Shown: positions 9,371-21,865 of the stretch, in pieces
Layout of the letters: every line of letters starts with the position of its first letter
Numbering within the stretch: the first letter of the stretch is position 1
From: Triplophysa rosa
Taxonomy: Eukaryota; Chordata; Actinopteri; Cypriniformes; Nemacheilidae
Direction of reading: 5' to 3'
Length of the DNA stretch: 64,000 nt
NCBI RefSeq assembly: GCF_024868665.1
Contig: NC_079901.1
Span: 3,526,142-3,590,141, forward strand
Program-made: the position numbers and the translations under genes
Notes under the pieces: generated by a model
Database searches by the model: none
Seen by the model: only the letters and a program-made list of their open reading frames with translations
What the model was told of the DNA's origin: nothing

Positions 9371-12334
9371 GACATCTGTCCAGATAAAAGTTATCTTGAT
9401 AATCCAGAACACTTAACTGAGGTCTCAGATAATGCAATAATATTTTAGTATTGTTTTAGATGTGTCTACTCTAATAATAGTATTTCATTATAATTGCAAG
9501 GTATGGTGCTATACCTTAACCCTAACCATTAGCTACTCTATAAATCAGAGGGAGAGGGTGGCTTGATTGAAATATTGCAAATCCTAAATCTAATCACACT
9601 CTTTCTCTAACTCTAAAATACTGAGCTGAAAAAGAAAAAAATTGCCAGGACCATTACAAGCATAGCATAGCTCATATTTATTAAACTCAAATGATCTGTG
9701 GCACATTTTAAAAACTTTCCATTTTCATTTATCATCATCACCATGGGGTGATAATAAAAAAATAATATTTTTAACAAAGAAACAACAAAAATGTATTTAG
9801 ACAATCATTTTTATTGGATTGATAAAGATTATGGCTTTTATATAATTTTAGACTTTGTGGTTGAGGCAATGCACATTCCCAAGCCCCTCCAAAGACCCCG
9901 TCATAAAGACGTTTTGTTTAAGAAATTAATACACATAAAATGTACACAATTGCTTTTAAGTGTAAAAAAGCGGTGTATTTTGCATTTTGCTTTCGAAAAA
10001 ACATAATAAACAAACGGTCAGCAGGAAAAATAGACCTGGGGTTTACTTTGCCTCAACTTAATTGTATGTGAAAAGAATGATAATGTACAGTACCAGATAA
10101 ATTTATTGATATTTTTACCTAATCTATTATCAGTAGTGTAAGCTAAATAAATAAGTAATATATATGTAATAAAAGTAAGATGTTTTTTATTTACCCCACC
10201 TTTCATCTACCACAAGTTTTACCCCGAACGTGCCATTTTAGCGTTAATGGATTATAAAAACATGCATAGCTGGGTCATTTTCATATAATTATTTACAAAA
10301 CCTGCATGTTGAGAGCTTTTTCCAGTATCATTTTATATGTTTTCTTTCGTTCACATGTGTACTCTGTTACAAAAGGTTGCTCAGTGCAATTCAAAATACA
10401 CACAGGACATGCGTCTTAAAAACAGTGGAGCCTTTAAACCCAAACCCAAAAGACCAATGGCAGAGGACATTTAGAGGTGTCTGCCTATCTGGAATCCTTT
10501 AAAGAGCACAACACTTGCACCGTCTTTATCAATGAAAGACATGTCTGCAAGAGGAATTTATATCGTGACTGACATCACCCAGCTTCTAAATTGTAAGCTG
10601 CTGCTCTAAAGTATACTCAAAAGAGAAAACATGGCACTTGGTTTTCAAAAGTTGAAAAAGCAAGGATTTCTTACATCATACAGTATGTCCCAGAGAATAA
10701 CAATTAAACATTTTTGCCTAGAAATTCATTGTCTTAGAGTTCAGCATATTTGTACATGGAAGACGTTGATTAAGAAACCCTTGAGATACGACTAATACAT
10801 GATAGATTCCACAAGGGATTCAATTATTGCAGAAAGCAAACTCAATGTTTTGCTTTTATTATTGATTGGCCTTATGATGAAAATGCAATTGATGCACCCA
10901 AACAGTTTTTTTCTTTACAACTTATTTAAGTTTACTTACTCACCAGGTGTTCAGTAGTATGTTAGTCTCCACAGAAGACACCAAAGTGTTTGTTTGTGAT
11001 GCAGCATGCTTGTGTTGTATCTTATAAAGCTTATGGATGGCAGGGGTCAGCAAAGTGGTGGGGGATCTCACAAATCCTCTATCTAGGGTCTTCAAAATGA
11101 AATGACATAATGGCTGTTTTCCCACCTTACACCACCCCACCCTTGGGATATGGCATGAGCCTATCGCTGCCACATCAAAACCAGGGTACAGGTGCCTGCA
11201 CAAGCATAAATTTACCACTAAAATTGGAATTATGGGAAAACACTAATCAACCTTGGCTGAAGGAGCGAGGCCTTTGAGAGGCAGCTTTACAGCAGGAGCA
11301 ATACTTTTTAATTGTGCCCAAGTGGCAGTACTTAAAACAATTTAAATTATAGGTTGACCTCAATTTTATGAGATCACCTAATTCCTCTCTTAGTCTTTAG
11401 AATAGGGAAGCCACTTAACATCTGGTGGCTAAAAGTGCAGTAGATTTGGCTTGCCGCTTTAGGATGAGGCAAGTCTCTGTGGGTGGTAAATACAGTATTA
11501 ACGTATATGCCCAGCAGGCTGCAATGCCTGTGCTAGGGAGGAAACAAAATTTGAAAAGTTCATATGCAAAAGCCTCTAAGTGCCATCTGAAATATTATTC
11601 TAAAACAATAATTTTTATCAGGCTTGTAAATGTTGGTCTAATAATTTCACTCTAATAGCAATGAATAGGTTATTTTCGTTACCCTCCGTGTCCACCGAGG
11701 TGTTTCTGCTGTCTTCTGCTGTTTTTCCAATTGTTTCCAATGGAAACGCTGCGTTTTTAAAAAAAAATGCCAACAGCTGGCATTCTTTTCCACAGGCTCA
11801 GCACTGGCGCTCCTAGTTTTTTTCACGCTCAGGGTATCATAGTAACCTACCGATCGCTTAGAAAAAAACCCCGGTTCAAGCACCCGCAACGGGTGTTTTC
11901 AGTAGCATAAAAGCACCTGCCCTTACCTGCCCAAATGCCCTTATGATGTCAAAAAGGACTAGGCAGAAACAATCTGGGCTGCGTTTCCAGATAGAGCTAG
12001 ATCCTAGCACTTGAGAGCGTTTTCTACGAGCGATTTTGCAAATGTTCGTCATCGTTTTACGCGCGTTTCCCAAAAATGCGCAATTGCACACAGCAGTGCT
12101 TTAAGTGTTACTTATGAGTTGCAATCTGTTTGTCAAGTGCTGAAGTGTCACCTTACTATACAATAGCTCGTAATTGTAGCAACCACTTGTTTTCAACATG
12201 TTAAGGCTAATTATTTTCACCCGATGTGCATTATTGTTTAATCATGACTCACATGTTCTAATTATTTCTTGTGCTATAATATAATATGTTTCCATCTGTA
12301 GATAGGACTCATGTAATTGTGAAAGTGGCCTATT
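9371..12334. other. Non-coding AT-rich sequence
   Basis: No gene, RNA or complete mobile element was recognised in about 3 kb. Short ORFs (for example 10940-11218 minus) lack known motifs. Around 11980-12080 the stretch GGGCTGCGTTTCC and a nearby GCGTTTCCC resemble ends of fish DNA transposons, but this is too weak to call. Confidence 0.5.
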
Positions 12335-12557
12335 GTCAGGTATGGTGACCCATACCCGAAATGTGACCTCTGCATTTGACCCATCCAGAGGGTAGTGAAC
12401 ACACGTACACCCGGAGCAGTGGGCAGCAAGTAGGGGTAAGGTGCCTTGCTCAAGTATTACCCGCCGGCCCTGAGAATTGAACTGGCAACCTTTTGGTCAC
12501 GAGTCCGACTCTCTAACCATTAGGCCATGACTGCCCCATAATTAGGCCACTGCCCCA
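12335..12557 (-). mobile_element. tRNA-derived SINE
   Basis: On the minus strand it starts GGGGCAGTCATGGCCTAATG, a tRNA-like 5' part. An A-box (TGGCCTAATGG, complement at 12517-12527) and a B-box-like GGTTGCCAGTTCAATTC (complement at 12474-12490) give an internal RNA polymerase III promoter. A conserved body follows (TGAGCAAGGCACC was probably ancestral). The first bases are partly repeated just upstream (12541-12557, ATTAGGCCACTGCCCC). It is not a functional tRNA: the anticodon arm and 3' half are not maintained. The family name is not assigned. Confidence 0.8.
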
Positions 12558-13517
12558 TTGTGCACTGTCTTTTGCAAGTTCAAGGGGAAAAACAAATTAA
12601 AATCACCAAAAACTATTTTGATTCAATGTTTGGGAGGCAGTTTCATCTGCCACTGGAAGGGATATTAAGTTATTTTGAAACTCTTTTAATAAAGGCTAAT
12701 ATACGTGTTGCTCTACCCACCGCATACGCACTGCACACAGAGTATGCGTGAATCGAGCGTTACACTGGCACTTCCCTACTGGAGTTTTACAACAAGCTTC
12801 ATTATTTAGATGTCATTAATGAGAAGCGTTAGCAGCTGTCTGCTAACACGACAAAGATACTGATTTTCCTTAATTTCAAAGTTCATTTAAATAATTTATT
12901 TAACTGTAACTTTAAATGTACACAATAAGTCCTTAGGCTCTAATAACGTACCAGGATATAATAAGGGTACCAGCCCAGCAACAGTTTTCTACTGTTTTTG
13001 TGACAGTGCAGGATCGCTTCATTGTCCAACACTTGCTAAAACGTAATGCAACTTCTTTAGCTAGCTTCGCTACCTATGTACAAAGTAGATGAGAACTGGG
13101 AAGGGGCAGTATACAGCCATATAAGGAGACTACATTTATAACTCGAAGGTGACACAGTTTCAGGCTCAGATAGCCCATAACAACGTGGCTGCATATTACC
13201 TTTTAGCTTTCTGAGCTGGCAGACAGACCAGAAACCTAAATGCAAAAAAGTAAACATTTCAAAGTCCCCTTTAAGGCAGTATAGTACTGTTGCCTTACAA
13301 GGTAAAACTCCTGTTCAGCTGCAACAAAGCATGAGTGTAAATTTTAATGACTTAATATGATGCTGTAGCTGCTACTGCAATAAACAGTCAATTTATATAT
13401 GTAATGTTTGCTACAGTGTGATTACTACTAGGCTACTAGGTTTAGTGTAATGCTGCATTAAGATGAACTGTTTTATTTGTGGTAAATTTTGTAAAAAAAA
13501 TAAAAGGGAAGAGCTTA
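12558..13517. other. Non-coding sequence
   Basis: AT-rich sequence without a supported gene or repeat structure. The small ORF at 13057-13257 (minus) has no recognisable domain. Confidence 0.5.
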
Positions 13518-13550
13518 GTTCCCTTTCGAGGGAACTCTACACTGCGTCAT

Positions 13551-14216
13551 GGGGTGCTTCTCAATATGCCTCCTCGTTTCCTCGCTCCTCCGTCCTCCAT
13601 CCTATGACCCGGAAACTGATCGAGCTCAGCCATCTTTAAGGACATCTCAATTCTCTAATCGCACCAGGAGGAGGCGAGGATGGAGGAGAGAGGAGGCTTT
13701 CTGAGGGGTCATGAGCGAGGATACACAGGTGTTTCCTATGTGGAAGTGTTTAATCGACTAAACCTGTAACTGAAACTAAATTCTCCTCCCCCTACACATC
13801 ATCACATCTTTAGATCATATTCAAACACGCATAAATGTGATATTTAAGCATTATATTTTGTAAATGTAGACCTCTTTCAGACAGTACAATCAATATTCAT
13901 ATAGTTAAGTTAGTAGTTAATATTTATGCATAACACATATATTTGCCATACCTTATATACATTTCTGAACACTTTTCAGTATGTTTTTAACTTATTTTAT
14001 TGTAGTGGGGATTATGACATCTACCTAAAGTATGATTTTACCTACATTTTTAATATTTACAATGTACAATGTGTACAGTCATCATTAATGGACGACGCTT
14101 TGAAGTGACGCTAAATAGACCGAGGATATGCCATTTCACTTATTTTAATTCCTCCGTCCATTGCATCCCGAAGGGGTGGAGCTGAGACGCGAGGAAAGGA
14201 AACGAGGATGCACAAA
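13551..14216. mobile_element. Probable non-autonomous DNA transposon inserted in DIRS left terminus
   Basis: The DIRS right terminus predicts that ...CACTGCGTCA at 13549 should run directly into GGAATGACTC at about 14217. Instead ~665 unrelated bases intervene. Their ends are imperfect inverted repeats (left GCCTCCTCGTTTCCTC near 13567; complement of right end GCATCCTCGTTTCCTTTCCTC). No ORF was recognised, and the superfamily and duplication length are uncertain. Confidence 0.55.
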
Positions 14217-14439
14217 TGAATGACTCCATGGGGAATGCCAGCAGCGTGACGCGCCTGAAAACAGTGTGTGAAACTAAAGCACGATTTATAGTCGCGCAGG
14301 GATGACGTCACGAGCGATGTTAACCCTGCCATCCATGGCGCTTCGAGGCACATCAGTTTCCGTAGCACGGAATCATCAGAGTCTACCTGAAGACTCTGTA
14401 GACCTAGTGAACATGCAAAGAAATCCAGCCGTTCGACCA

Positions 14440-16200
14440 TCCCCTGCCGTTCACACACCCGAAGTCAATGTCGAGAGGTTGACCCGCTTAGTACACTTCC
14501 TCCACGAGTGGAGAAAGCTTCCAAATCTCACACCATGGCTCCTCTCCACGACAGAAAAGGGTTACAGAATTCAGTTCGCTGTCTGCCCTCCAAAATTCAC
14601 TGGGCTGGACCCCGAAAAAGTGTTGTCTCTCTTGGTGAAAGGGGCCACAGTGTATGTTTCCCCCCACGAGAGTCAGACAGGTTTTTACAGCCGGCACTTC
14701 ATAGTTCCGAAGAAGGATGGGGAGCTGAGGTCCATTTTAGATCTCAACAAATCTCTCAGGAGATACAAGTTCAAGATGCCCACTGTTCCTTTATTGTGGC
14801 CGGAATCAGATCAGAGGACTGGTTTACTACGAAAGATTTGAAAGATGCATACTTCCCCATATCTATCATTCCTCAACTTATGAATGCTGAGTTGTTCCAT
14901 TCGGCCTAGCTCTCCCCCCGCGCACCTTCACGAAATGCATGGATTCAGCCCTTGCTCCATTGAGACTTCAAGAGATCCGCATACTAAATTACATAGACGA
15001 CTGGTTAATATTAGTTCAGTCTCACGAGATGGCAGTTCGACATCGAGATATCATCCTAGACCACATGTCTGGGGTTACGGCTCAATGGCAAAAAGAGCAA
15101 TTTAACTCCACAACAGAAGACTACATTTCTTGGGGTAGTATGGGATTTGGTCACGATGCAGGCTCAGTTGTCTCCTGCACATGTCAAATCGATCCTGACA
15201 GCGGTGTCCAGGATCAAGTTAGGTCATGCCTACACTGTCAAGCAGTTTCAAAGAATATTGGGTCTGATGGCAGCACATCCATCGTGATTCCTTTTGGCCT
15301 CCTGCATATGAGAACCTTACAGTGGTGGCTAAAAAGCAAAAGGTTTCCCCCGAGAGGCAACCCGTTCTGTATGATCAGGGTTAAGCACAGATGCCTTCGT
15401 TCCCTGATTATATGGAAGAAACAATAGAGGTTTCTGAATAGAGGTCTGATATTGGGGCGCAATGTCAGAGGAAGATAGTGACGACGGATGCATCCCTCAC
15501 AGGCTGGGGGGCAGTAGTGGAATGTTGCTCAGCCAGCGGGCTGTGGAGAGAGCAGCATCACCATTGGCACATAAATTGCCTGGATATGTTAGCTGTACGA
15601 CGAGCACTGAAGTACTTCCTCTCAGTCCCCAGAGGCCATCATGTTCTAGTGAGAACAGACAATATGACAGTGTTCTCTTACATAAATCATCAAGGGGGCC
15701 TGAGGTCACGCCCTCTCTGCAGACTGTCACACCAGGTTCTCCTCTTGACCCAGGAGATATTTTTATCACTCAGGACGATGTACATTCCTGGAGTCCAGAA
15801 TGTGGGAGCAGACATGCTGTCAAGGCAGGGGCTGAGGCCCGGGGAATGGAGACTTTACCCCAGCAGATTGGGAAAGGTTTGGTCAAGCCGAAATCAATCT
15901 GTTTGCATCTCATTGCCCTCTGTGGTTTTCTCTGACTCGCCTGTTGGGACTGGACGCCATCGTACAGACATGGCCAAGACGGCGTCTGTATGCTTTTCCC
16001 CCATTTGCTCTGCTCCCTGGCATTCTAGAGAGAGTTCACTTACTAATTGCCCTTTTGTGGCCAGCCCGGGTTTGGTTTTCAGACCTTCTAACTCTCCTGG
16101 CAGGTCAGCCGTGGGAAATTCCCCCAAGGAGGGACCTTCTGACTCAAGCCAGGGGCACGATATATCACCCCCGCCCAGAACTATTGAAACTGTGGGCTAT
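14440..16200 (+). pseudogene. DIRS reverse transcriptase-RNase H, broken
   Basis: RT segments are split over three frames. The first carries SRHFIVPKKDGELRSILDLN, the second WFTTKDLKDAYFPISIIP, and the third TFTKCMDSALAPLRLQEIRI followed by the catalytic YIDD (NYIDDWLILVQS near 14991). RNase H follows from about 15478 with TTDASLTGWGAVVE, HWHINCLDMLAVRRALK, VRTDNMTVFSYINHQGG and YIPGVQNVGADMLSRQG, so the acidic residues of RNase H are still visible. At least three frameshifts or stops prevent one product. The order matches DIRS Pol, and Gag appears to be missing upstream. Confidence 0.88.
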
Positions 16201-16249
16201 TGAAACAGTGAGTTGTTTAATTGGGGTCTCTCAACTGAAGTTGTTGAGA

Positions 16250-16957
16250 CCATCCTTAATTCTAGAGCTCCTTCCACCAGAAAACTTTATGCCTTGAAGT
16301 GGAGATTGAGGATGAGGCCTCCTTCTCAGGTTAGTTAGGTGGGATCTAGCTGTGATTTTAGTAGGACTTTCCCGGGCGTCCTTTGACAGTCCAGCTCGAA
16401 CAAACAGTTGTCCCTCAAGCTAGCCTTCTTGGTAGCCATTACCTCTCTTAGGAGGGTAGGCGACCTTCAAGCTTTATCGGCTTCTCCACCGTGTTTGGAG
16501 TTCGCTCCAGGCTATTCTGCAACCTAGACCAGGGTATGTTCCAAAGGTACCTAGTAATGTGGCCAGGACCCTAGTTCTTCAGGCCTTTCATCCTCACGAG
16601 TCAGCGGATCACCAACGATTTCATTTAGTATGCCCTGTCAGGGCGTTAGAAGAGTATGTAAGATAATCTCCTTTATGGTGAAAATCTGACCAACTGTTGG
16701 TTTGTTTTGGACCTCGAAGTAGAGGTCAGCCGGCCTCGAAGCAGATCATTAATAAATGGATCATAGAGGCAATTTTTTTAGCTTATGAGGTACGTGGATT
16801 ACCTTCACCATACTTGGCTTCCTCACGAGCCCTTCTGTCGGGGGCTTCTATGCAGGATGTTTGTGATGCTGCGGGCTGGTCTTCTCCGCTTACTTTTATG
16901 AGGTACTACAGTCTGGACCTCTCTTCCTTAACTGGATCCCAGGTTCTTTTGTCCTGA
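16250..16957 (+). pseudogene. DIRS tyrosine recombinase, broken (HxxR box lost)
   Basis: Remnants in different frames: APSTRKLYALKWRL near 16262, an Arg-box (SLRRVGDLQAL near 16446), RPGYVPKVP near 16528, and a C-terminal open piece from 16697 (GASMQDVCDAAGWSSPLTF followed by MRYYSLDL, with the candidate nucleophile Tyr). The HxxR catalytic motif that should precede ASSRALLSGAS is deleted, so this recombinase is dead as well as frameshifted. Confidence 0.82.
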
Positions 16958-17038
16958 GATGTGCGTAGACACCTTCACACTTGGACAGACACAATTCATT
17001 ATGGTGTAGTGGGCATTTCGTTCCTCATAGAGTCATTC

Positions 17039-17125
17039 CTTGACGCAGTGTAGAGTTCCCTCGAAAGGGAACGTCTCAGGTTATGACTGTAACTGTAGTT
17101 CCCTAAGATATGGAACGAGACACTG
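17039..17125 (+). repeat. DIRS internal complementary region (second family)
   Basis: TGACGCAGTGTAGAGTTCCC then TCGAAAGGGAAC is the exact complement of the left end at 13518-13549. The next part (GTCTCAGGTTATGACTGTAA onward) is the complement of the right end at 17345-17403. They join at GGGAACGTCTC, i.e. the two termini linked through GTT. Confidence 0.85.
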
Positions 17126-17204
17126 CGTCTACTTGCCATAACTCCTTGTGCCTGAAGCATTTGCTTCAATTTGTTGTGCAGAAGCTGATTTGCATTGTGT
17201 CCGC

Positions 17205-17403
17205 TTCCTATTTATACCTTCCGGTATCTGTGTCGCTCGTGACGTCATTGTGACATCACCGCTGTGTGACTATAAATCACACGTTAGTTTCACACACTAT
17301 TTTCAGGTGTGTCATGCTGCTGACGTTCCCCACAGAGTCATTCCTTGACGCAGTGTTTCGTTCCCTATCTCAGGGAACTACGGTTACAGTCGTAACCTGA
17401 GAC
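17205..17403 (+). repeat. DIRS right terminal repeat (second family)
   Basis: Inverted copy of the left terminal region now located at 14217-14320 plus 13518-13549: CACAGAGTCATTCC and TTTCACACACTATTTTCAGG are the complements of the left-side sequences near 14225-14275. It ends GTAACCTGAGAC. Confidence 0.8.
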
Positions 17404-20400
17404 AATGTTTACAATATTTTTTTCTTAACATTGCACATTTTTTTAGTTGTCAGTTATGTACATTAGACTGATTTAATGCATCTGAAGTGTGCATAGCAAT
17501 AGTATCAGGACTTGGTATCGGCAGATTATCAAAAGAAAATGCCTCGGATTGGGAGCACAAATGTAGCTCCTGTTATATGTACATAGTATGTTATAATTTG
17601 AATAAATGACATAAAACCCCTATACAACAAGAGTATATTATTTATGCTGATAGTTGTAGTAATTGATTGGACTTTGCTTTCTCAGGGGGACCAAACAGGA
17701 AAAAGCACAATTGTCAAAATGAATTTCTGTTTTTTCATCCTTTTAAATGAGTTACAGTATGTAATAAACTCAAAGGAATGTGTAAACAGAGTAAATAGCA
17801 GGAAGGTGGATTTTTACACTGTTTTGATATTTGTCACTTCCTCTGTCTTAAATGTCTCTGAAATGATGATGGGAAGTGTCCTTTCTGAATTTTGAATTGT
17901 TCAAGTAAAGCACAATATCGAATTAGAATACTGTATGCATTACATTTGGATTATGTCATATATATTTTTTGTGATTGGTAATTTTATTTAATATTCTTGG
18001 AGCAGACATATATTGTCTTGGTAAGGTTAATTGTAAGATTGTAAGAAGATTGTAAGAAAATTGTAAGAAAAATTGTAAGCGTTATGGATGTGGTTGTAAT
18101 AACCACAACTCTAACACATCCTAGAACAACTCTAAAACATCTTAGTGTCCAGTAAACTTGTGTCTTGAGTGTTTGTTCAGAGAGCCGGGCAAACTAGTAA
18201 ATGACTGAGATGTGTAAATCCCCTCTGACACCAGATATATTTTTAGGAAAACCACCCAACACAATTTTGTATGCCGTTGCTTAATTGGAATGGCCCACTT
18301 CTCATTTTCCCCTTGTGCTGGTATTACTATCCAAAATGCTGGTATATTAGTCTCTAAAACAGCCCAACCTGTAAACCTTATTTCTTTTGACTGGCCAATC
18401 ACTCTGAACTATTTCAGCTATGCATCAGCATGCACATTTCGATAGGTTTCCATTTTACATTATCTACAAAACCCAAGCATTTGTTTCCACTTGAACCTTT
18501 CCTGCCTCTAGTAAGCTGTGGGTCCAGTCAGAGCATAATCAGTGTGGTCAAAGCATAATTTGTAGGGTATGTGAGCTCATGCTAGTAGATTGGCTTTGGC
18601 TGACTTGGCCTCTCAAAGATATGCAATTCCAAAATAAGAGAAAGGTGTCAAGGGAAAAGGTCCTCCGAATTTTTTTTTCATGCATTTCATGCATCTTCGA
18701 GCTCACTACATCTGCAGAACCAGCCATGTTATTTTGTATATCATCCATCCTCTACATGTGCTGCAGTGTTTTAACCCAGAAAGACATGGCTGCTAACACA
18801 TTTGGCGACAGCTCAGTTGCAACTGACTAGAGATGAGTGAATTCCGATTGTTCTTGAAGCATTCTTCTTCAATTGCTCCAAAATCACTCACAATATTTCC
18901 ACATGCAATGATGTCACTGTGTCATGGACAAGTACATAAAGAAATATAATATGCTCTTCCCTTAAATAACATATAATTATATCTCTTCCCACAAAGGAAA
19001 AGTTTGCACAAAAATAATCATAATAATAATAATCGTAAAAAATAATAGTATAGAAATAAAGAAATTGAAATAATATTGTTCTCTCCTCCACATTCCCTGC
19101 AACTGATGTCAACTGATTTTTATGTGTCTAATAATTAAATGTAGCCAGCCAATTTTACAAATTCAGAAATACAAATGAGATTTGTGGGCTGTGGTGTCAG
19201 ATATTCTCAGTACAAAAAAGAAAATCTATTGTATGACTTGTAATATATAGTAAACAAGTCATGTGGCCTACTTATAGTTTACATGTATGTTGCCACTTTT
19301 GACAAAAGCATTAGTACAGCATCTTAAAAATAAGTTTTACAAAAAATTCAGGTTTAAAGTGTCTAGAGACATTTTATACACTGCTTTTACTTTAAGTAAA
19401 TGTCTAATCATTTTTGAAATTTGAATGTGTGGCAAATCTTCACAAAATAAAATTTTACAACCTTATCTTGAATAGCAGGCATGGTTATTCAATTCTTTAT
19501 ATTGTTTAATTTTGCTGTATTTGTATGCATTGGAAAGTGTTTATGGTAGTGTATTATGGTATAAACCAACTAATGTACATGCATAACCTAAGGTGCAAAC
19601 ATATTTTTCATGCCATAATATATATTAAGCGAAATTTGTCTCTGGCAAATTTATGATGCAGATCGATGGCTTTACTCCAGCTGAAAACCCACATATGAAT
19701 GAAGTTTGACAATAACACACAGTATATGTGGTTGTGCTAATAAACATGTTGTATATAATGGCTCAGATTATGAGGAGGATGTCACTTATTGTACATAGCT
19801 GCTGTGTGTAGCACAAGTGAATCAAAGTCACTGATGTACTGATCACGATAACGTGCAATAACATGTCTTTCACCTGAAGAGAAAAGATTGTTTCCAGCAG
19901 CAGAATAACATCCTTTCCACAAGACTGGCTTTCTTTTGATTTAAGTCTCGTTTTCCTGACATGGTAATTTGAAATGTTTATTAGTAGAAAATAGAAGCTG
20001 CAATTGAGGAAAGGGGCACTGTGAAATAAATTGGCTAGAACAGTGCAGGGTCAGCGGGGGAATTACTATGGATCTGTTGGGTTCTCGTTGCATCGTCAGA
20101 AAGTTTAAAATCGTGTGCTTTGTGGAAGGCCTTGTGCTGTGAGACGCCCTTCACCTGCCGCCATGATATCTGCAGTGAGAGAAAGAGAGGAAAAGAAAAC
20201 ATAAAAAAGAGAGATGTGATAGTAGAAGGGCATGGGTCATGGTTGTTTTTGGGACATAGGAAACAGTCTCAGAAATTAGTTTGTCTGTGATGTAAAGTGA
20301 ATCATGGCTGTTTGGGGTTTGTCCATAAGACAAGTGATGGTGACTTTGAATTTGAATTGGCTGTCATAGATTAGTAGTGACAGCGGTCTCTGCTTGGGGT

Positions 20401-20942
20401 AACCATTTTCAGATTCAATTAAATCCATTGGAGAATGTTCATGTGTGTAATGAACCTATGAACATTCTCCAGTGGATATAATTAATCATGTGAAAAATGT
20501 GGTCTTTACACTCCTGAGAGGTTCTATGTTGGGCTTTCATAAAGAATCCTTGACATACACTGAACTTTATGTTGCAACAAAATGTTCCTTGTTCTTTATA
20601 CTATAAATAGGTAAAAAATGAAATGCATCTTTTAAGAATCTTTCGTTGAAAAATTCTTTGTGAGACCAAAAGCGGTTGTTTAATGGCAAAAACGAATTTT
20701 TTTGTGTGTACCTGAAGTGTACCTGAAACATCTTTTACAAACACCTCTCATACAACTAGTTTTGAGGTATATCACTGTAAATGCCAAACCTATCTCACAC
20801 AAAAATAATTGGTTCTTTGGGCTATGATGTGGCTTAGGGCTACTATAGAAACAACACTGCAAATTTCATGTAAAGGGACCCCGCGGTCTATGTAGATAGA
20901 ATTCACTCATTCTAAGGTAATAAAAACATAACACTTTTTTAT
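17404..20942. other. Non-coding AT-rich sequence
   Basis: About 3.5 kb without a supported gene. It holds a short tandem run of TTGTAAGAA-like units near 18025-18075, an AAT-rich simple repeat near 19015-19050 and an inverted repeat at 20416-20484. Small ORFs have no recognisable motif. Confidence 0.5.
20416..20484. repeat. Imperfect 27-base inverted repeat (hairpin)
   Basis: The left arm 20416-20442 (core GGAGAATGTTCAT) pairs with the right arm 20458-20484 (core ATGAACATTCTCC) around a 15-base loop, with about three mismatches. It could fold as a stem-loop RNA or be the core of a small palindromic MITE. There is no evidence of transcription. Confidence 0.6.
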
Positions 20943-20957
20943 GTAAGGTCTTTATAC
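20943..20957. repeat. L2 target-site duplication, copy at element 3' end
   Basis: GTAAGGTCTTTATAC, identical over 15 bases to 26206-26220 at the other end of the L2 insertion. Confidence 0.95.
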
Positions 20958-21107
20958 TCAACTCAACTCAACTTTATTTATATAGCGCTTTTACAATTTT
21001 CATTGTTACAAAGCAGCTGTACATGAGACACATTGACTACAAGCAAAACAATCAAAGTTGTACCTGCAAAAACAAGAAAAGGTTGAAAACACAGAAGACA
21101 GACACAC

Positions 21108-21159
21108 CCACACACAAAACACTCCACACACACAACACGCACACGCACCAACACACACA

Positions 21160-21194
<35 letters not shown>

Positions 21195-21233
21195 ACGTAC
21201 ACAGACAAGTACGCACACACACACACGCTCAGT
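21108..21233. repeat. CA microsatellite inside L2 3' untranslated region
   Basis: (CA)n with a GTACGTAC-containing interruption, at the same position in the element as the tracts near 8085 and 59470. Being in all three copies, it moves with the element. Confidence 0.85.
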
Positions 21234-21865
21234 GAGAGCACACATTTAGGATAAAGGAGAGAGAAGCACAGGTCAAATATAACAGATAATAAATTCCTAT
21301 ATGCAATATTAATTAAGTAAAACTTTAAGATTCTAAAGCAGCCCCCCCGGTCAGGCAGATAGTGCAAAAACAGTATGCAAACGGTGGCGAGGAACCCAAA
21401 ACTCTAATCGAGAAAAAAAACCTCAGGAGAACCCAGGCCCAACCAGGGGATTCCAGTTCCCCTCTGGCAAAAGCTGCTGCCTCTGCACAAGCTCCAGAGA
21501 GCTTGCACAACAAGGCTAAATAAAATAAATAAACTTAATAATAAAATAAATTATAGTTTAAGATTATCATTAATAATCTAATAGCATTTGAAATTTTGTG
21601 GTGAAGACATGTCAAGAGACCGCGTCCTTCTTTATCCAGCTCTATCATCTCAGCTCTTGTCAGGTCCCCACTTCCCATTCTCCGCTCTACCATCAGGTCA
21701 GGCCATGAACTGCATCCTGCTCGCTGTGGTAACCTTGGAACAATGAGACAAGACTGGCTGAGAGTAGAGTACTGTTCTGTACTCTTTGATGCAACAAGTA
21801 CATCAGTTGTGTTTTTGGTTCCGGTTGATCTAACTAATGCAGCCTAAACCCTCTGAAGATTTATA

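Larger units (their letters stand above)
13518..17403 (+). mobile_element. DIRS retrotransposon, second family, decayed
   Basis: Left end GTTCCCTTTCGAGGGAAC at 13518; right end ...CGTAACCTGAGAC at 17403. The internal complementary region at about 17039-17125 is the complement of both ends joined. Between them are remnants of RT, RNase H and tyrosine recombinase; no Gag was recognised. Several frameshifts and stops are present. A ~665-base foreign insert (about 13551-14216) splits the left terminus. Protein similarity to DIRS copies 1-3 is clear (GWGAV..., YINHQGGLRSR, IPG.QN..AD.LSR, AAGWSSPLTF), but the terminal sequences differ, so this is a separate family. Confidence 0.88.

Noticed and set aside
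9371..12334. Host exons in the gene-poor stretches
   Set aside because: I looked for conserved-looking frames with splice signals and found none that I could support; short ORFs are within chance.
12474..12537. Possible tRNA gene on the minus strand
   Set aside because: Only the A- and B-box region is tRNA-like; the rest is SINE body, and the cloverleaf is not kept.
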